In this document: positions 42,674-50,441 of the stretch, piece by piece | Layout of the letters: every line of letters starts with the position of its first letter | How positions within the stretch are numbered: the first letter of the stretch is position 1 | NCBI GenBank assembly: GCA_021787565.1 | Contig: JAJYLT010000027.1 | Span: 1 to 50,479 of the forward strand | Length of the DNA stretch: 50,479 bases | Direction: 5' to 3' | Origin: Acidobacteriota bacterium | GTDB lineage: Bacteria > Acidobacteriota > UBA4820 > DSQY01 | Position numbers and translations under genes: made by a program | The notes under the pieces: generated by a model | Seen by the model: the letters and a program-made list of their open reading frames with translations, nothing else | The model's database searches: none | Told to the model about the DNA's origin: nothing

Positions 42674-43111
42674 CTACTCCTCGGGTTGCAGCATTTTGCG
42701 GAAGTAGAGGATGTCCCCGCGCTTCTCGTAGCCCTCCGCCTCGAAGAGCTCCATGCTGGCTTCGTTCCAATCTTCAATGAGGCAACAGCAGAGGAGCCTC
42801 TGCCGCTTGCGGAAGACCTGCTCGCAGTAGTCCACCAGCGCCTTGGCGACACCCTTGCGGCGGTAGGCGGGACGGACGGCCATCCGGTTGATCCAGCCCT
42901 TGCGGCCATCGTCGGTGCCCAGGGCCACGCCTATCATGGCCTCGCCCACGAATGCGCCCACGAGGAAGGTCGAGCCGCCCGCCAGCTCCTGGGTCATGAG
43001 GCCGATGGAATCTCTTCCCTTCGGCTTGAAGGGAAGACCCGATTCCTTCCAAAGCGAGAACACGTCGATGAGATCGTTGGCGCCCAGGGGGCGCAGCTTC
43101 ATTCGTTCCAT
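42674..43111 (-). CDS. GNAT family N-acetyltransferase
   Basis: The 145-residue protein shows the GNAT fold: MKLRPLGANDLIDVFSLWKESGL at the start, FLVGAFVGEAMIGVALGTDDGRKGWINRMAVRPAYRRKGVAKALVDYCEQVFRKR in the middle. RxxGxA (RRKGVAKAL) is the acetyl-CoA pyrophosphate loop. LIEDWNEASMELFEAEGYEKRGDILYFRKML completes motif B. It transfers an acetyl group from acetyl-CoA to an unknown amine, protein or small molecule. A Cys-rich strand (LLCCCLI) is unusual. The ATG at 43111 follows a GAGAGG stretch. It lies between the TusA-like gene and the helicase gene with 53 and 44 bases of spacing. Confidence 0.88.
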   Translation of the reverse strand: MERMKLRPLGANDLIDVFSLWKESGLPFKPKGRDSIGLMTQELAGGSTFLVGAFVGEAMIGVALGTDDGRKGWINRMAVRPAYRRKGVAKALVDYCEQVFRKRQRLLCCCLIEDWNEASMELFEAEGYEKRGDILYFRKMLQPEE

Positions 43112-43164
43112 GCCCTGACCTCTCCTGGCCGAGGCCGGCCGCATCCGCCTGGCGCGACGGGACC

Positions 43165-43434
43165 TCAGCCCTGCTTCCGACGCAGGAAACTGCGCACCAC
43201 GCGGCCCTCCTGCCGGTATCCGAGCCACTCGTGGCCGGTGCTCTCGCAGAGGGCCGGGAAATCCGCCTTCACGCCCTGGTCGTCGGCCAGCACCTCCAGA
43301 AGCTGGCCGGGGCCCATTCCCGTCAACCGCGCCGAGGTTTTCACGACGGGCAGCGGACAGAGAAGTCCGCGCAGGTCCAGGAGGAGGTCACCAGAGCCTG
43401 GGCTGGGGGGTTCGCTCCTCTTCGTCTCCACCAC
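43165..43434 (-). CDS. TusA-like sulfur carrier protein
   Basis: The 89-residue protein carries the TusA/SirA signature LLLDLRGLLCPLPVVKTSARLTGMGPGQLLEVLADDQGVKADFPALCESTGHEW. The CPLP motif contains the cysteine that carries persulfide. TusA-like proteins pass sulfur for tRNA thiolation, molybdenum cofactor or sulfur metabolism. The C-terminus (YRQEGRVVRSFLRRKQG) is basic. I chose the first of two tandem GTG codons (43434), which has GAGG six bases upstream. It overlaps the end of the YhaM-like gene by 47 bases. A longer start at 43491 would add an Arg-rich extension and is less likely. Confidence 0.85.
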   Translation of the reverse strand: MVETKRSEPPSPGSGDLLLDLRGLLCPLPVVKTSARLTGMGPGQLLEVLADDQGVKADFPALCESTGHEWLGYRQEGRVVRSFLRRKQG

Positions 43435-44491
43435 GCTCCACCTCTTCAGCCTGGGGCGGCGGCCCCTCCGGTTCGGCGTTTCGCCGTTCACTTCCGCCGC
43501 CTCCGCCGGGGCGGACCCGATAATAACCCTTGCGGATGGGCCCGTTCCAGGGCGACGTGAACTCGCCGGCGGTCCCCGCCTCGTCCGCCCCCTCCAGCGC
43601 CGTCAAGCAGTGCTGGAGCTTGGCGTCCAGGTTATCCAGGTGATGAAAGAAGATGGCCTCCGGGGTCGAGGGATCGGCGGCGCTCCCGAAGCCCAGGTTG
43701 CGATCCCCCTGGTGGCTGAGCACCAGGTGAACGAGATGGCGCCGCTTCTCCTCCGGAAAGCCGGGACAGCCGTCACACAGCCGCTCAGTCAGCCTCGCCC
43801 CCATGTAGATGTGGCCCAGCAGCTTGCCGTCGGTGGTGTACTCGAAGCCGGGATTGGAGGAGATCTCGTAGATCTTGCCGATGTCGTGCAGGAAGCAGCC
43901 GCAGAGGAGAAGATCCACGTTCAGCCCGGGGTAGTTGGGAGCGAGGGCGCGAACGCCCCTGGACAGGGAGAGGGAGTGCTCCAGCAATCCCCCGATCCAG
44001 GGATGGTGGATGGCCTTGGCCGCGGGACCGGCGCAGAGGAGAGGGAAGGCCTCCCCATCGGCCAGGAGGCTCTCCAGCACGGCGCGGTAGTCCGCGTCCC
44101 GGGTGGTTCGGATGATGCCCTCAAACTCCGCGGTCATCTCGGCGGTGGTTCGACGGCTGCGCCGCGCGAACAGGGAGGGGTCCACCGAGCCGGGCTCGAC
44201 GGGCCAGACGGCCTGGAGGTTGAGCTGCGTCGAACCCTGGAAGGCGTCCGCTCTCGCCCTCAGGCGGATGGGTCCCCCTGGCTTGAGCGCCGGCTCCGCC
44301 GCCGCCACCCGCCCGCTCTTGCCGCCGGCGCTGTCCCAGAGCTTTCCGGACATGGACCCGGTGGCGTCCTGGAAGGTGCCCTCCCAGTAGGGATCCCCGT
44401 TCTTCGTCTTGCGCACCGCCCCCGAGACCAGCCATAGAACTCCCTCGAAGCTCTCACCCTCCCGCAGGTCGCGAAGGCCCTCCTGATTCAT
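43388..44491 (-). CDS. YhaM-like OB-fold/HD-domain 3'-5' exoribonuclease
   Basis: The 367-residue protein has an N-terminal OB-fold nucleic-acid-binding domain (FEGVLWLVSGAVRKTKNGDPYWEGTFQDATGSMSGKLW) and an HD domain. In the latter, IHHPWIGGLLEHSLSLSRG, DLLLCGCFLHDIGKIYE and RRHLVHLVLSHQG give the His and His-Asp metal ligands. This order matches YhaM/CBF1 exonucleases, which shorten RNA and some DNA from the 3' end. The last 60 residues are Gly/Glu/Arg/Pro-rich and probably disordered. The ATG at 44491 is preceded by AGGAGGAG. It is the first gene of a six-gene leftward operon, which places RNA or DNA processing beside the MrfAB-type enzyme. Confidence 0.88.
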   Translation of the reverse strand: MNQEGLRDLREGESFEGVLWLVSGAVRKTKNGDPYWEGTFQDATGSMSGKLWDSAGGKSGRVAAAEPALKPGGPIRLRARADAFQGSTQLNLQAVWPVEPGSVDPSLFARRSRRTTAEMTAEFEGIIRTTRDADYRAVLESLLADGEAFPLLCAGPAAKAIHHPWIGGLLEHSLSLSRGVRALAPNYPGLNVDLLLCGCFLHDIGKIYEISSNPGFEYTTDGKLLGHIYMGARLTERLCDGCPGFPEEKRRHLVHLVLSHQGDRNLGFGSAADPSTPEAIFFHHLDNLDAKLQHCLTALEGADEAGTAGEFTSPWNGPIRKGYYRVRPGGGGGSERRNAEPEGPPPQAEEVERGGDEEERTPQPRLW

Positions 44492-44626
44492 CTTCTCCTC
44501 CTGCCGCCGAGTCTAGCACACGAGACGGGTCAAGAAGAGGCGCTCCTCGTGCCACCTGGCCCCCCGTTGCCGGAATGACCGGCCATCACGAACGAGTTGG
44601 CAAGGTGGCCATCCGACCAACGGCTA

Positions 44627-44675
44627 TTGTTATCAAGCTCTTATTGAAATTCATACTGTTGGCATGACATTTTCA
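44627..44675 (+). promoter_or_regulatory. AT-rich probable promoter of the small secreted protein gene
   Basis: This is the most AT-rich intergenic patch in this part of the window. TTGTTA (44627-44632) with CATACT (44652-44657) gives a weak sigma70 pair with a 19-base spacer. TTGGCATGACATTTTCA (44659-44675) resembles a sigma54 -24/-12 element but has TC where GC is needed at -12. Which one is used cannot be decided. Confidence 0.35.
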
Positions 44676-44704
44676 TGTTGGGCAGCGAAAGGAGGTCCTT
44701 CACC

Positions 44705-45070
44705 ATGAAGACCAAACTTGCCAAGCTGCTCGGAGGCGCGACCCTGGCGGCGATGGTGGGCCTCTCCCCCGCCTTGCTCGCCGCACAAGTCTCCAGGGCC
44801 TTTCCCAAGGCTCTCACCATCGATGGCCAAATCGAAACCATGAAGGTCGGGCCCGAACAACAGAAAGCCAAGAACGACCTTCACCGAACCCTCGGACTCG
44901 TCACCGACAACGGCATGTACTACGAACTCGCCGTCGATCCGTCGGTCCCCAAGGCCTTCCAGGAGGCGGAGAAGATGGCCAACCGTGACGACTGGTTCCG
45001 CGTTCGGGGCTTTCTCGAGTCCAAATCCGGCGTTCCGCGCGTGCGCGTGGAGAGCGTTCACCGAAGCTAG
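44705..45070 (+). CDS. Small secreted protein of unknown function
   Basis: The 121-residue product starts with a clear signal peptide (MKTKLAKLLGGATLAAMVGLSPALLA), leaving a mature part of about 95 residues. The mature sequence (SRAFPKALTIDGQIETMKVGP, DLHRTLGLVTDNGMYYELAVD, WFRVRGFLESKSGVPRVRVESVHR) has alternating beta strands like small OB-fold periplasmic proteins. I do not recognise a named family. The start has GGAGGT eight bases upstream, and an AT-rich promoter region and a strong terminator flank it. It is therefore a well-insulated single-gene unit, probably well expressed. Confidence 0.85.
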   Translation: MKTKLAKLLGGATLAAMVGLSPALLAAQVSRAFPKALTIDGQIETMKVGPEQQKAKNDLHRTLGLVTDNGMYYELAVDPSVPKAFQEAEKMANRDDWFRVRGFLESKSGVPRVRVESVHRS

Positions 45071-45112
45071 TGCGCCCAAGGCGCGAATCTGATTGGCGCT
45101 TCCTGTGACCGG

Positions 45113-45139
45113 GCGGGGGAACTCGTGGAGTTCCCCCGC
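45113..45139 (+). terminator. Strong hairpin terminator after the secreted protein gene
   Basis: GCGGGGGAACTC pairs perfectly over 12 bases with GAGTTCCCCCGC around a GTG loop. The stem is followed by TCTTGCCGTTCTT. It lies 43 bases after the stop codon at 45070. Confidence 0.8.
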
Positions 45140-45185
45140 TCTTGCCGTTCTTCCCCTCCGAGCCGTTGGGTGTATGATTTCTTGC

Positions 45186-45812
45186 ATGGCGGGCGGACTG
45201 GACCGTGGCGGCTTTCTCCGGAAACTATTCCTTCTCGACGCGGGGGCCGAGGCGGCACAGACGCTGCGCGAGAGCTGGAAAGCGGACCGCTCCGGCACGG
45301 CACCCAAGACCATACCGTTCACGTTCTTCCGGCCTCCGGGCGCCCCGCTCGAACCCACCTTCCTCGCCCGCTGCACACGGTGCGACTTGTGCATGGAAGC
45401 CTGTCCCGAACACATCATCGTGAAAGCCACCGAGCCCCTCATGGGCGTGGGGACTCCCATCGTGGACCCGGCGCTGGGGCCCTGCACCGAGTGCGGGCGC
45501 TGCATCGAAGCGTGTCCAGATCGGGCCCTCCTGCCCCGAGAGGACCGCCGGATGGGCCGGGCCGTGTGGCACGCGGAGACCTGCCTGTCCGCGGAGAAGA
45601 TCACCTGCACGCTCTGCGTGGAAGCGTGCCCCGAAGGCGCCCTCGCCATCGAGGCGATCCCCAGCGGGGGCATCCAGATCCACCCCGACCGATGCACGGG
45701 TTGCGCCTTCTGCCACCACGCCTGCCCCACGGAGCCCAAAAGCCTTCACCTGGAAGGCCGGCCGCCCGTACCGCTCCGCGGCCATCCCCCCATTCCCAAG
45801 CGCACGCCATGA
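45186..45812 (+). CDS. NapF/NapG-like polyferredoxin (four 4Fe-4S motifs)
   Basis: The 208-residue protein contains four 4Fe-4S binding motifs: CTRCDLCMEACP, CTECGRCIEACP, a split set ending CTLCVEACP, and CTGCAFCHHACP. The arrangement and the N-terminal DRGGFLRKLF resemble NapF/NapG/MauM-type ferredoxins, which pass electrons to periplasmic or membrane reductases. No nitrate reductase genes are present, so the partner is unknown. The start is unclear: the ATG at 45186 lacks a ribosome binding site, and 45174 would add four residues. TATGAT at 45172-45177 could be a -10 box giving an almost leaderless mRNA. Its stop overlaps the ABC ATPase start by four bases. Confidence 0.85.
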   Translation: MAGGLDRGGFLRKLFLLDAGAEAAQTLRESWKADRSGTAPKTIPFTFFRPPGAPLEPTFLARCTRCDLCMEACPEHIIVKATEPLMGVGTPIVDPALGPCTECGRCIEACPDRALLPREDRRMGRAVWHAETCLSAEKITCTLCVEACPEGALAIEAIPSGGIQIHPDRCTGCAFCHHACPTEPKSLHLEGRPPVPLRGHPPIPKRTP

Positions 45813-46582
45813 ACGAAGGACCGGCGCTCTCCATTCTGGGCCTCAGCAAGCGATACGGACGGCTGGAGGCCGTGCGGGACCTGTCGCTCTTTGTAGCCCG
45901 AGGGGAAATCTACGCCTTTCTGGGCCCGAACGGAGCCGGGAAGACGACCACCCTCAAGACGGTAGCCGGACTTCTCCACCCCGAGGCCGGTGAGATTCGG
46001 GTAGGCGGCCACCCAGTGCTTCCCGATGCCCTGGAGTTCAGGCGGTGCCTGGGGTACGTTCCCGACAGGCCCTTTCTCTACGAGAAGCTCACCGGGTGGG
46101 AACACCTCGAGTTCCTCGCGCGGGTTCATGGCTTGTCGGGCTGGCAATCCAGGGCCGAAGATCTGCTGGCTCTGTTCCGCCTGACTGACTGGCGGCACCA
46201 GCTCATCGAGGGCTACTCCCACGGCATGCGCCAGAAGCTCGTCATCACGGGAGCACTGCTCCACCGACCGGAGCTTCTGCTGGTGGACGAACCCATGGTG
46301 GGGCTCGATCCCCGCAGCGCCAGGGACATGAGGGCGCTCTTTCTCCGCCTGGCGGGCGAGGGGGTGGGACTCTTTCTTTCCACCCATTCCCTCGATCTGG
46401 CCGCCGAGCTGGCCCACCGCATCGGCATCCTTCACCACGGCAAGCTCATCGCCGAGGGTGGCTTCCCCCACCTCCAGGAATTGGCCCAGCAGCCCGAAAG
46501 CAGCCTCGAGCAGGTCTTCCTCCGCCTCACGGATGAAGCCGGACCGGACCTCTTTGAAGGGGACTCCGAGGGAAATCCATGA
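45809..46582 (+). CDS. ABC-2 type ATP-binding protein without adjacent permease
   Basis: The 257-residue protein is a complete ABC ATPase. FLGPNGAGKTTTLKTVAGLL is Walker A, CLGYVPDRPFLYEKLTGWEHLEFLARVHG is the Q-loop region typical of ABC-2 exporters, YSHGMRQKLVITGALLHRPELLLVDEPMVGLDP gives signature and Walker B, and LSTHSLDLAAELAHRIGIL the H-loop. These proteins power exporters of the DrrA/CcmA kind. There is no permease gene next to it; the neighbours are a polyferredoxin and a patatin, both overlapping it by four bases. The only ABC-2 permease nearby (47978-49267) is on the other strand and has its own ATPase. Confidence 0.93.
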   Translation: MNEGPALSILGLSKRYGRLEAVRDLSLFVARGEIYAFLGPNGAGKTTTLKTVAGLLHPEAGEIRVGGHPVLPDALEFRRCLGYVPDRPFLYEKLTGWEHLEFLARVHGLSGWQSRAEDLLALFRLTDWRHQLIEGYSHGMRQKLVITGALLHRPELLLVDEPMVGLDPRSARDMRALFLRLAGEGVGLFLSTHSLDLAAELAHRIGILHHGKLIAEGGFPHLQELAQQPESSLEQVFLRLTDEAGPDLFEGDSEGNP

Positions 46583-47535
46583 GGGGCCCGCTGAGCCCGA
46601 AGGTGGGGCTCGTCCTCGGGGGGGGTGCGGCGCGCGGGCTGGCACACATAGGCGTGCTGAAGGTGCTCGATGCGGAGCGGGTGCCGGTGGATCTCATCGT
46701 GGGCTGCAGCATGGGCGCCATGGTGGGGACTCTCTTTGCACTCTACGGAAACGCGAGGGACGCCGAACTCCGCATGGCGGAGTTCACGAGCTCGCCCCAC
46801 TTCAAGCAGGATCCCTTCCTGGACCTCCAGACGATGACCCCCCTCGAATCGGATGACAGGGGCCTGGTGAGCAGCATGAAGCGGTTCTACAAGATGGGGG
46901 TCTTCTTTGCCACCACGCTCTTCAGGGAGAGCTACATCGACCCCGCCCAGTTCGAGCACGACGTGGGAGCCATCATTCCGGACTGCCTCCTGGAGGAATC
47001 CCCCACTCCCATCGCCCTGATCGCCACGGACCTGGCCAGCGGCCAGGAGGTGGTTCTCACCTCCGGCCGGGCCCGAAAGGCGGTGCAGGCGAGCAGCGCC
47101 ATCGCCGGAATCTTTCCTCCGGTCCTGATGGACGGCAAGGAACTGGTGGACGGCGGCTTCGTGGATAAGGTGCCCGTCGAGGTCGCTTTCCGGTTGGGAG
47201 CCGACGTGGTGATCGCCGTGGACGTCTCCTCCGACGTGCAGGATTCGCAGGAGTTCAGCCGGCGCGGCGCGGCCATCAGCACGCGGGCCGGCGCCATCAC
47301 GGCTGAGACGCTGAAGCGGCTCCAGATGCGCTTTGCGGACGTGGTGATCCGGCCAGGGGTGCAAGATTTCCACTGGGCGGACTTCGCCGCCCTGTCCGCG
47401 ATCGTGCCGAAGGGCGAGGAGGCCGCCAGGGCTTCATTGCCGGCGATCCGCCGGTCCATCTCCAGGGGGCGATGGAAGAGAGCCGGCCGCCTCGTCGGAC
47501 TGCCCCGCCGCTGGCGGGTGGACCTCCGGGCTTGA
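46579..47535 (+). CDS. Patatin-like phospholipase (RssA-like)
   Basis: The 318-residue protein has the patatin fold. VGLVLGGGAARGLAHIGVLKVL is the oxyanion-hole loop, VGCSMGAMVG the nucleophile elbow with Ser44, and KELVDGGFVDKVPV contains Asp191 of the Ser-Asp dyad. Bacterial patatins of this size (RssA/YlbK group) hydrolyse phospholipid or other acyl esters, in the cytoplasm or at the inner membrane; no signal peptide is seen. The ATG overlaps the ABC ATPase stop by four bases, so the two share an operon with the polyferredoxin. The last 102 bases overlap a convergent gene on the minus strand. Confidence 0.92.
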   Translation: MRGPLSPKVGLVLGGGAARGLAHIGVLKVLDAERVPVDLIVGCSMGAMVGTLFALYGNARDAELRMAEFTSSPHFKQDPFLDLQTMTPLESDDRGLVSSMKRFYKMGVFFATTLFRESYIDPAQFEHDVGAIIPDCLLEESPTPIALIATDLASGQEVVLTSGRARKAVQASSAIAGIFPPVLMDGKELVDGGFVDKVPVEVAFRLGADVVIAVDVSSDVQDSQEFSRRGAAISTRAGAITAETLKRLQMRFADVVIRPGVQDFHWADFAALSAIVPKGEEAARASLPAIRRSISRGRWKRAGRLVGLPRRWRVDLRA

Positions 47536-47892
47536 CCACTCCGCCGCCGACTCTGGGCGGGCCTTCGCCCCTGCAGCGCCGGTCGGAAGGCTCATAACCA
47601 GGGCCGTCCAGGTAGGAAACAGGTCGAAGCCCGGCATGAGCTCCGCCACAAAGCCCAGCGCCAGCCGGGCCCGGAAACCGAGGATTCCCCAGAGCGCCGC
47701 GGACGTGACGAGATCGAGAATCAGGTCCCAGGGAGAAGCGGCGCCCTCGAAGAACAGGGGGAAGAGCACGATCTGCGTCAGGTCGCAGCAGACCGCCACG
47801 GCCAACGCCGCCGCCTTCCGCCCTGGGCGCACCTCGATGCCCGCGATCGCCGACGGGAACAGCCTCTGCAGGAGCGCTACGAATCTCCTCAT
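47434..47892 (-). CDS. Small membrane protein of unknown function
   Basis: The 152-residue product has a basic N-terminus (MRRFVALLQRLFP) and two or three hydrophobic segments: AAALAVAVCCDLTQIVLFPLFF, LILDLVTSAALWGILGF and ALGFVAELMPGFDLFPTWTALVMSL. The first 105 residues look like real protein. The last 45 are Pro/Ala/Ser-rich, lie opposite the patatin gene end, and may be a read-through tail after loss of an earlier stop. I do not recognise the family. A GTG at 47895 precedes the ATG at 47892. It is downstream of the ABC-2 pair on the same strand, with about 85 bases between. Confidence 0.55.
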   Translation of the reverse strand: MRRFVALLQRLFPSAIAGIEVRPGRKAAALAVAVCCDLTQIVLFPLFFEGAASPWDLILDLVTSAALWGILGFRARLALGFVAELMPGFDLFPTWTALVMSLPTGAAGAKARPESAAEWSSPEVHPPAAGQSDEAAGSLPSPPGDGPADRRQ

Positions 47893-47977
47893 CACCCTCG
47901 GGCCGCTCCCTTCGCAGCCAAGCGTACCGCTCTTTTCCTCAGCTCCTCACTCCTCACTTCTCGACTCCTCACTTCCT

Positions 47978-49267
47978 TCACCCCGCCCTCACCCAGCGGA
48001 TCACCTCTGGGATGGAGGGCCTCTTCCCCGTCATGAGGATGCCCACCCGGTAGACCCTCGCCGCCGCCCAGGCCACCACCACCGTCCCACCCACCAAGCT
48101 CACGACGCTGGCGGCGATCTGCCAGAGCGGCACGTCCACCACGGAGACCCTGAGCAGCATGGTGATGGGGGTGCAGAGCGGGATCAGGCTCATGACGACG
48201 ACCCACGGAGCATTGGGGTTCTGGATGGTGGGCACCATGAGCATGATGGGCACGATGAGGAACATGGTCACCGGCATCTGCCACTGCTGGGCCTCCTGCT
48301 GGGTCGTGCAGGTGGCCCCCACGGCCGCGTAAATGCTCGAGTAGAATACGAAGCCGAACAGGAAATAGAACACCAGCAGCACCATCTCCATGGGGCGAAG
48401 CCAGGGACCCGTGGATTGCGCCTGCAAGTTCATGGGATTGGCCAGATAGAGACCCGCGCCGAGGAGGAACCAGATTCCATACTGGAGCAGACCCACGGCG
48501 GCGATGCCGACGATCTTCCCCATCATCAGCTCGAAGGGGCGCACGGCGGAGAGGATCACCTCCACCACCTTGCTGTTCTTCTCCTCGAGAACGCCGTTCA
48601 TGATGGCCACCCCGTACATGATGATCATCATGTAGATGAGCATGGCCAGCAGGAAGGGCTTGATGAAGTCGCTGAAGACGGAGCCCTCGCGGGTCTTACC
48701 GCCCTTTTCCACCTTGACCGTTGCCAGCTCGACTCTTCCCTTCAGCTTCTGCGCGATGGCCGGATCGAGCCCCATACCCTCCAGGCGGTGTTGAAGCAGG
48801 GCTTCGTTCGCCCTGCTCTGCAAGAGGCTCTGGATCTGTGCGTTGGTCAGATTCTGGGCTAGGTAAGTCGCCTTCAAGTCGTCTTTGCCCTTGGGCTCCA
48901 CGAGGAGGACGCCGTCCAGCTTCTGATCGCTGATGGCCTCCTTGAGGGCCTGCATGCTCGCGTCCGGCTTGGCCAGATCGAGGGTCAGCGAATCGCGCAC
49001 GCTCTTCTCGGCCTCAGCGTCCAGGCCGCCGCCCGACTTCGACTGCTTCCTGGCCTCGATGATCATGGGCCCCGCCCAGCCGGTCTTGTCCACCACGACG
49101 ACGTGGCTCTTCTTGGTCTGGACCACCTGGAGCAGGACCGAGCCCACCATGAGTCCACCGAAGAGGAGCGGCGTCAGGATGGTCATGATCAGGAAGGACT
49201 TTTTTCGCACGCGCTCCAGAAACTCGCGCCGTACGACGGCGTAGATGTTGATCCAGTTAGTTCGCAT
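47978..49267 (-). CDS. ABC-2 type exporter permease (NatB-like)
   Basis: The 429-residue protein starts with a cytoplasmic coupling segment (VVRREFLERVRKKSFLIMTILTPLLFGGLMVGSVLL) and its first helix. A large extracytoplasmic domain of about 170 residues follows (HVVVVDKTGWAG, LDGVLLVEPKGKDDLKATYLAQNLT). Five further helices complete it, with ILSAVRPFELMMGKIVG and CTTQQEAQQWQMPVTMFLIVPIMLM characteristic of NatB/YhaP-type ABC-2 permeases. These export Na+ or other cations, drugs or peptides in an ATP-driven manner; the substrate here is unknown. Its start overlaps the end of the ATPase gene by 11 bases. Together they form a complete exporter. Confidence 0.92.
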   Translation of the reverse strand: MRTNWINIYAVVRREFLERVRKKSFLIMTILTPLLFGGLMVGSVLLQVVQTKKSHVVVVDKTGWAGPMIIEARKQSKSGGGLDAEAEKSVRDSLTLDLAKPDASMQALKEAISDQKLDGVLLVEPKGKDDLKATYLAQNLTNAQIQSLLQSRANEALLQHRLEGMGLDPAIAQKLKGRVELATVKVEKGGKTREGSVFSDFIKPFLLAMLIYMMIIMYGVAIMNGVLEEKNSKVVEVILSAVRPFELMMGKIVGIAAVGLLQYGIWFLLGAGLYLANPMNLQAQSTGPWLRPMEMVLLVFYFLFGFVFYSSIYAAVGATCTTQQEAQQWQMPVTMFLIVPIMLMVPTIQNPNAPWVVVMSLIPLCTPITMLLRVSVVDVPLWQIAASVVSLVGGTVVVAWAAARVYRVGILMTGKRPSIPEVIRWVRAG

Positions 49268-50177
49268 GGCGCTCCTCCCCCGTCACCACCTTGACGAAGA
49301 TGTCGTGCATGGAGGCCTGCGCCTCCTCGAACTTCGAAATTTTCACTCCCAATTCCAGGAGCCGCTTCAGGATCTTGCCGGCGTGCGCGTCGGCCTTGAG
49401 AAAGAACCGGGCCTCGTTGGGCATGAGGAGGGTCTGCTCGGCCAAGTCGGCGAACTGGGACTCCTGTAGGGCGGCACCGTCCGAGAACTGCACCTGCACG
49501 CCCCTCGACCCGTACTCGCGCCGGATCTGCGCCACGTCGCCGTGGAGGACCACCTGGCCCTTGTTGATGAGCGCGATGGAGTGGCAGAGCTTCTCGACCT
49601 GCTCCATCTGGTGCGTCGAGAGAATCACGGTGGTCCCCTGGCCGATGGCCTCTTCGAGGACCTCCATGAAGAGCTCCACGTTGACGGGGTCCAGCCCCGA
49701 GAAAGGCTCGTCGAGAATCGCCACCTTGGGCCGGTGCTGCAGCGCCACGAGAAGCTGGACCTTCTGCTGCATGCCCTTGGACAGCTCGTCTACCCTATGC
49801 CCCTCCCACTGGGAAAGCCCGAGTCGCTTCAACCCATCGGTGGCGCACCGGCCGGCTTCCGCCGTGGAGAGTCCCCGCAGGCATCCGAAGAACCGAAGCA
49901 GCTCTCCCACCTTCATTTTCATGTAGAGGCCCCGCTCCTCGGGAAGGTAGCCCAAAGTGGCGCTTGCCACCGAACCGCGCGGCTGGCCCAGAATGCCTAT
50001 CTGTCCGGCGTCGGGAAGATAGATCCCCATGGTCATGCGCATCAGCGTGCTCTTGCCGGCGCCGTTGGGCCCCAACAGCCCGAAGATGCCTCCGGACGGT
50101 ATGCTCAGGGACAGGGGCCGCACGGCCTGCACATCGCCGAAAGTCTTGGCCACGTTCTCGTATTCGATGGCGTTCAT
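49257..50177 (-). CDS. ABC-2 type exporter ATP-binding protein (NatA-like)
   Basis: The 306-residue ATPase has FGLLGPNGAGKSTLMRMTMGIYLPDAG (Walker A), LGYLPEERGLYMKMKVGELLRFFG (Q-loop), DELSKGMQQKVQLLVALQHRPKVAILDEPFSGLDP (signature and Walker B) and ILSTHQMEQVEKLC (H-loop). A C-terminal extension of about 80 residues ends in MHDIFVKVV, usual for NatA-type proteins. It energises the permease encoded directly downstream, overlapping by 11 bases. I chose the ATG at 50177 because GGAGGT lies five to six bases upstream; the frame reaches 50285 but that part is not protein-like. It is the first gene of the exporter operon. Confidence 0.94.
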   Translation of the reverse strand: MNAIEYENVAKTFGDVQAVRPLSLSIPSGGIFGLLGPNGAGKSTLMRMTMGIYLPDAGQIGILGQPRGSVASATLGYLPEERGLYMKMKVGELLRFFGCLRGLSTAEAGRCATDGLKRLGLSQWEGHRVDELSKGMQQKVQLLVALQHRPKVAILDEPFSGLDPVNVELFMEVLEEAIGQGTTVILSTHQMEQVEKLCHSIALINKGQVVLHGDVAQIRREYGSRGVQVQFSDGAALQESQFADLAEQTLLMPNEARFFLKADAHAGKILKRLLELGVKISKFEEAQASMHDIFVKVVTGEERHAN

Positions 50178-50367
50178 CTCACCTCCATCCACAGACCCTT
50201 GATGCTCTCCATACGGTGCCACGGCGGCTGAGGTTTCGCCTGCCTGCTCCGAAGTGAGAACAGGATAACGCAAGATTCGTGGCAAGGACCTCCTAGGCCG
50301 AGCCGCCCATCGCCCGCCCTTGTCTCAAGGGATGTATGGCCCTTGGTTCCAAGGTGTCAACACTTTT

Positions 50368-50411
50368 TAGAAATGTCCCCTTTCTTTGCTCCCTAGAAAT
50401 GTCCCCTTTCT
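50368..50411 (+). repeat. 18-bp direct repeat, possible insertion-sequence end
   Basis: TAGAAATGTCCCCTTTCT occurs at 50368-50385 and again at 50394-50411, a 26-base period. Closely spaced repeated motifs of this kind are typical of the ends of IS21-type elements, where the transposase binds several copies. No transposase lies inside the window, so any element would extend to the right. The assignment is by pattern memory only. Confidence 0.6.
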
Positions 50412-50441
50412 CGTCTAGTAGTAGGGGCTGTGGGAGGTGTG

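Noticed and set aside
39705-42707. 1000-codon open frame on the plus strand
   Set aside because: It lies wholly antisense to the helicase-exonuclease gene, has Gly/Arg/Pro/His/Val-rich composition with no motifs, and arises from GC-rich third positions opposite a long real gene.
42641-44437. 598-codon plus-strand frame
   Set aside because: It is antisense to the GNAT, TusA-like and YhaM-like genes, all of which have clear motifs.
45172-45177. TATGAT as a certain promoter for the polyferredoxin gene
   Set aside because: No -35 box is found at a usual distance, so it is mentioned only as a possibility within the gene entry.
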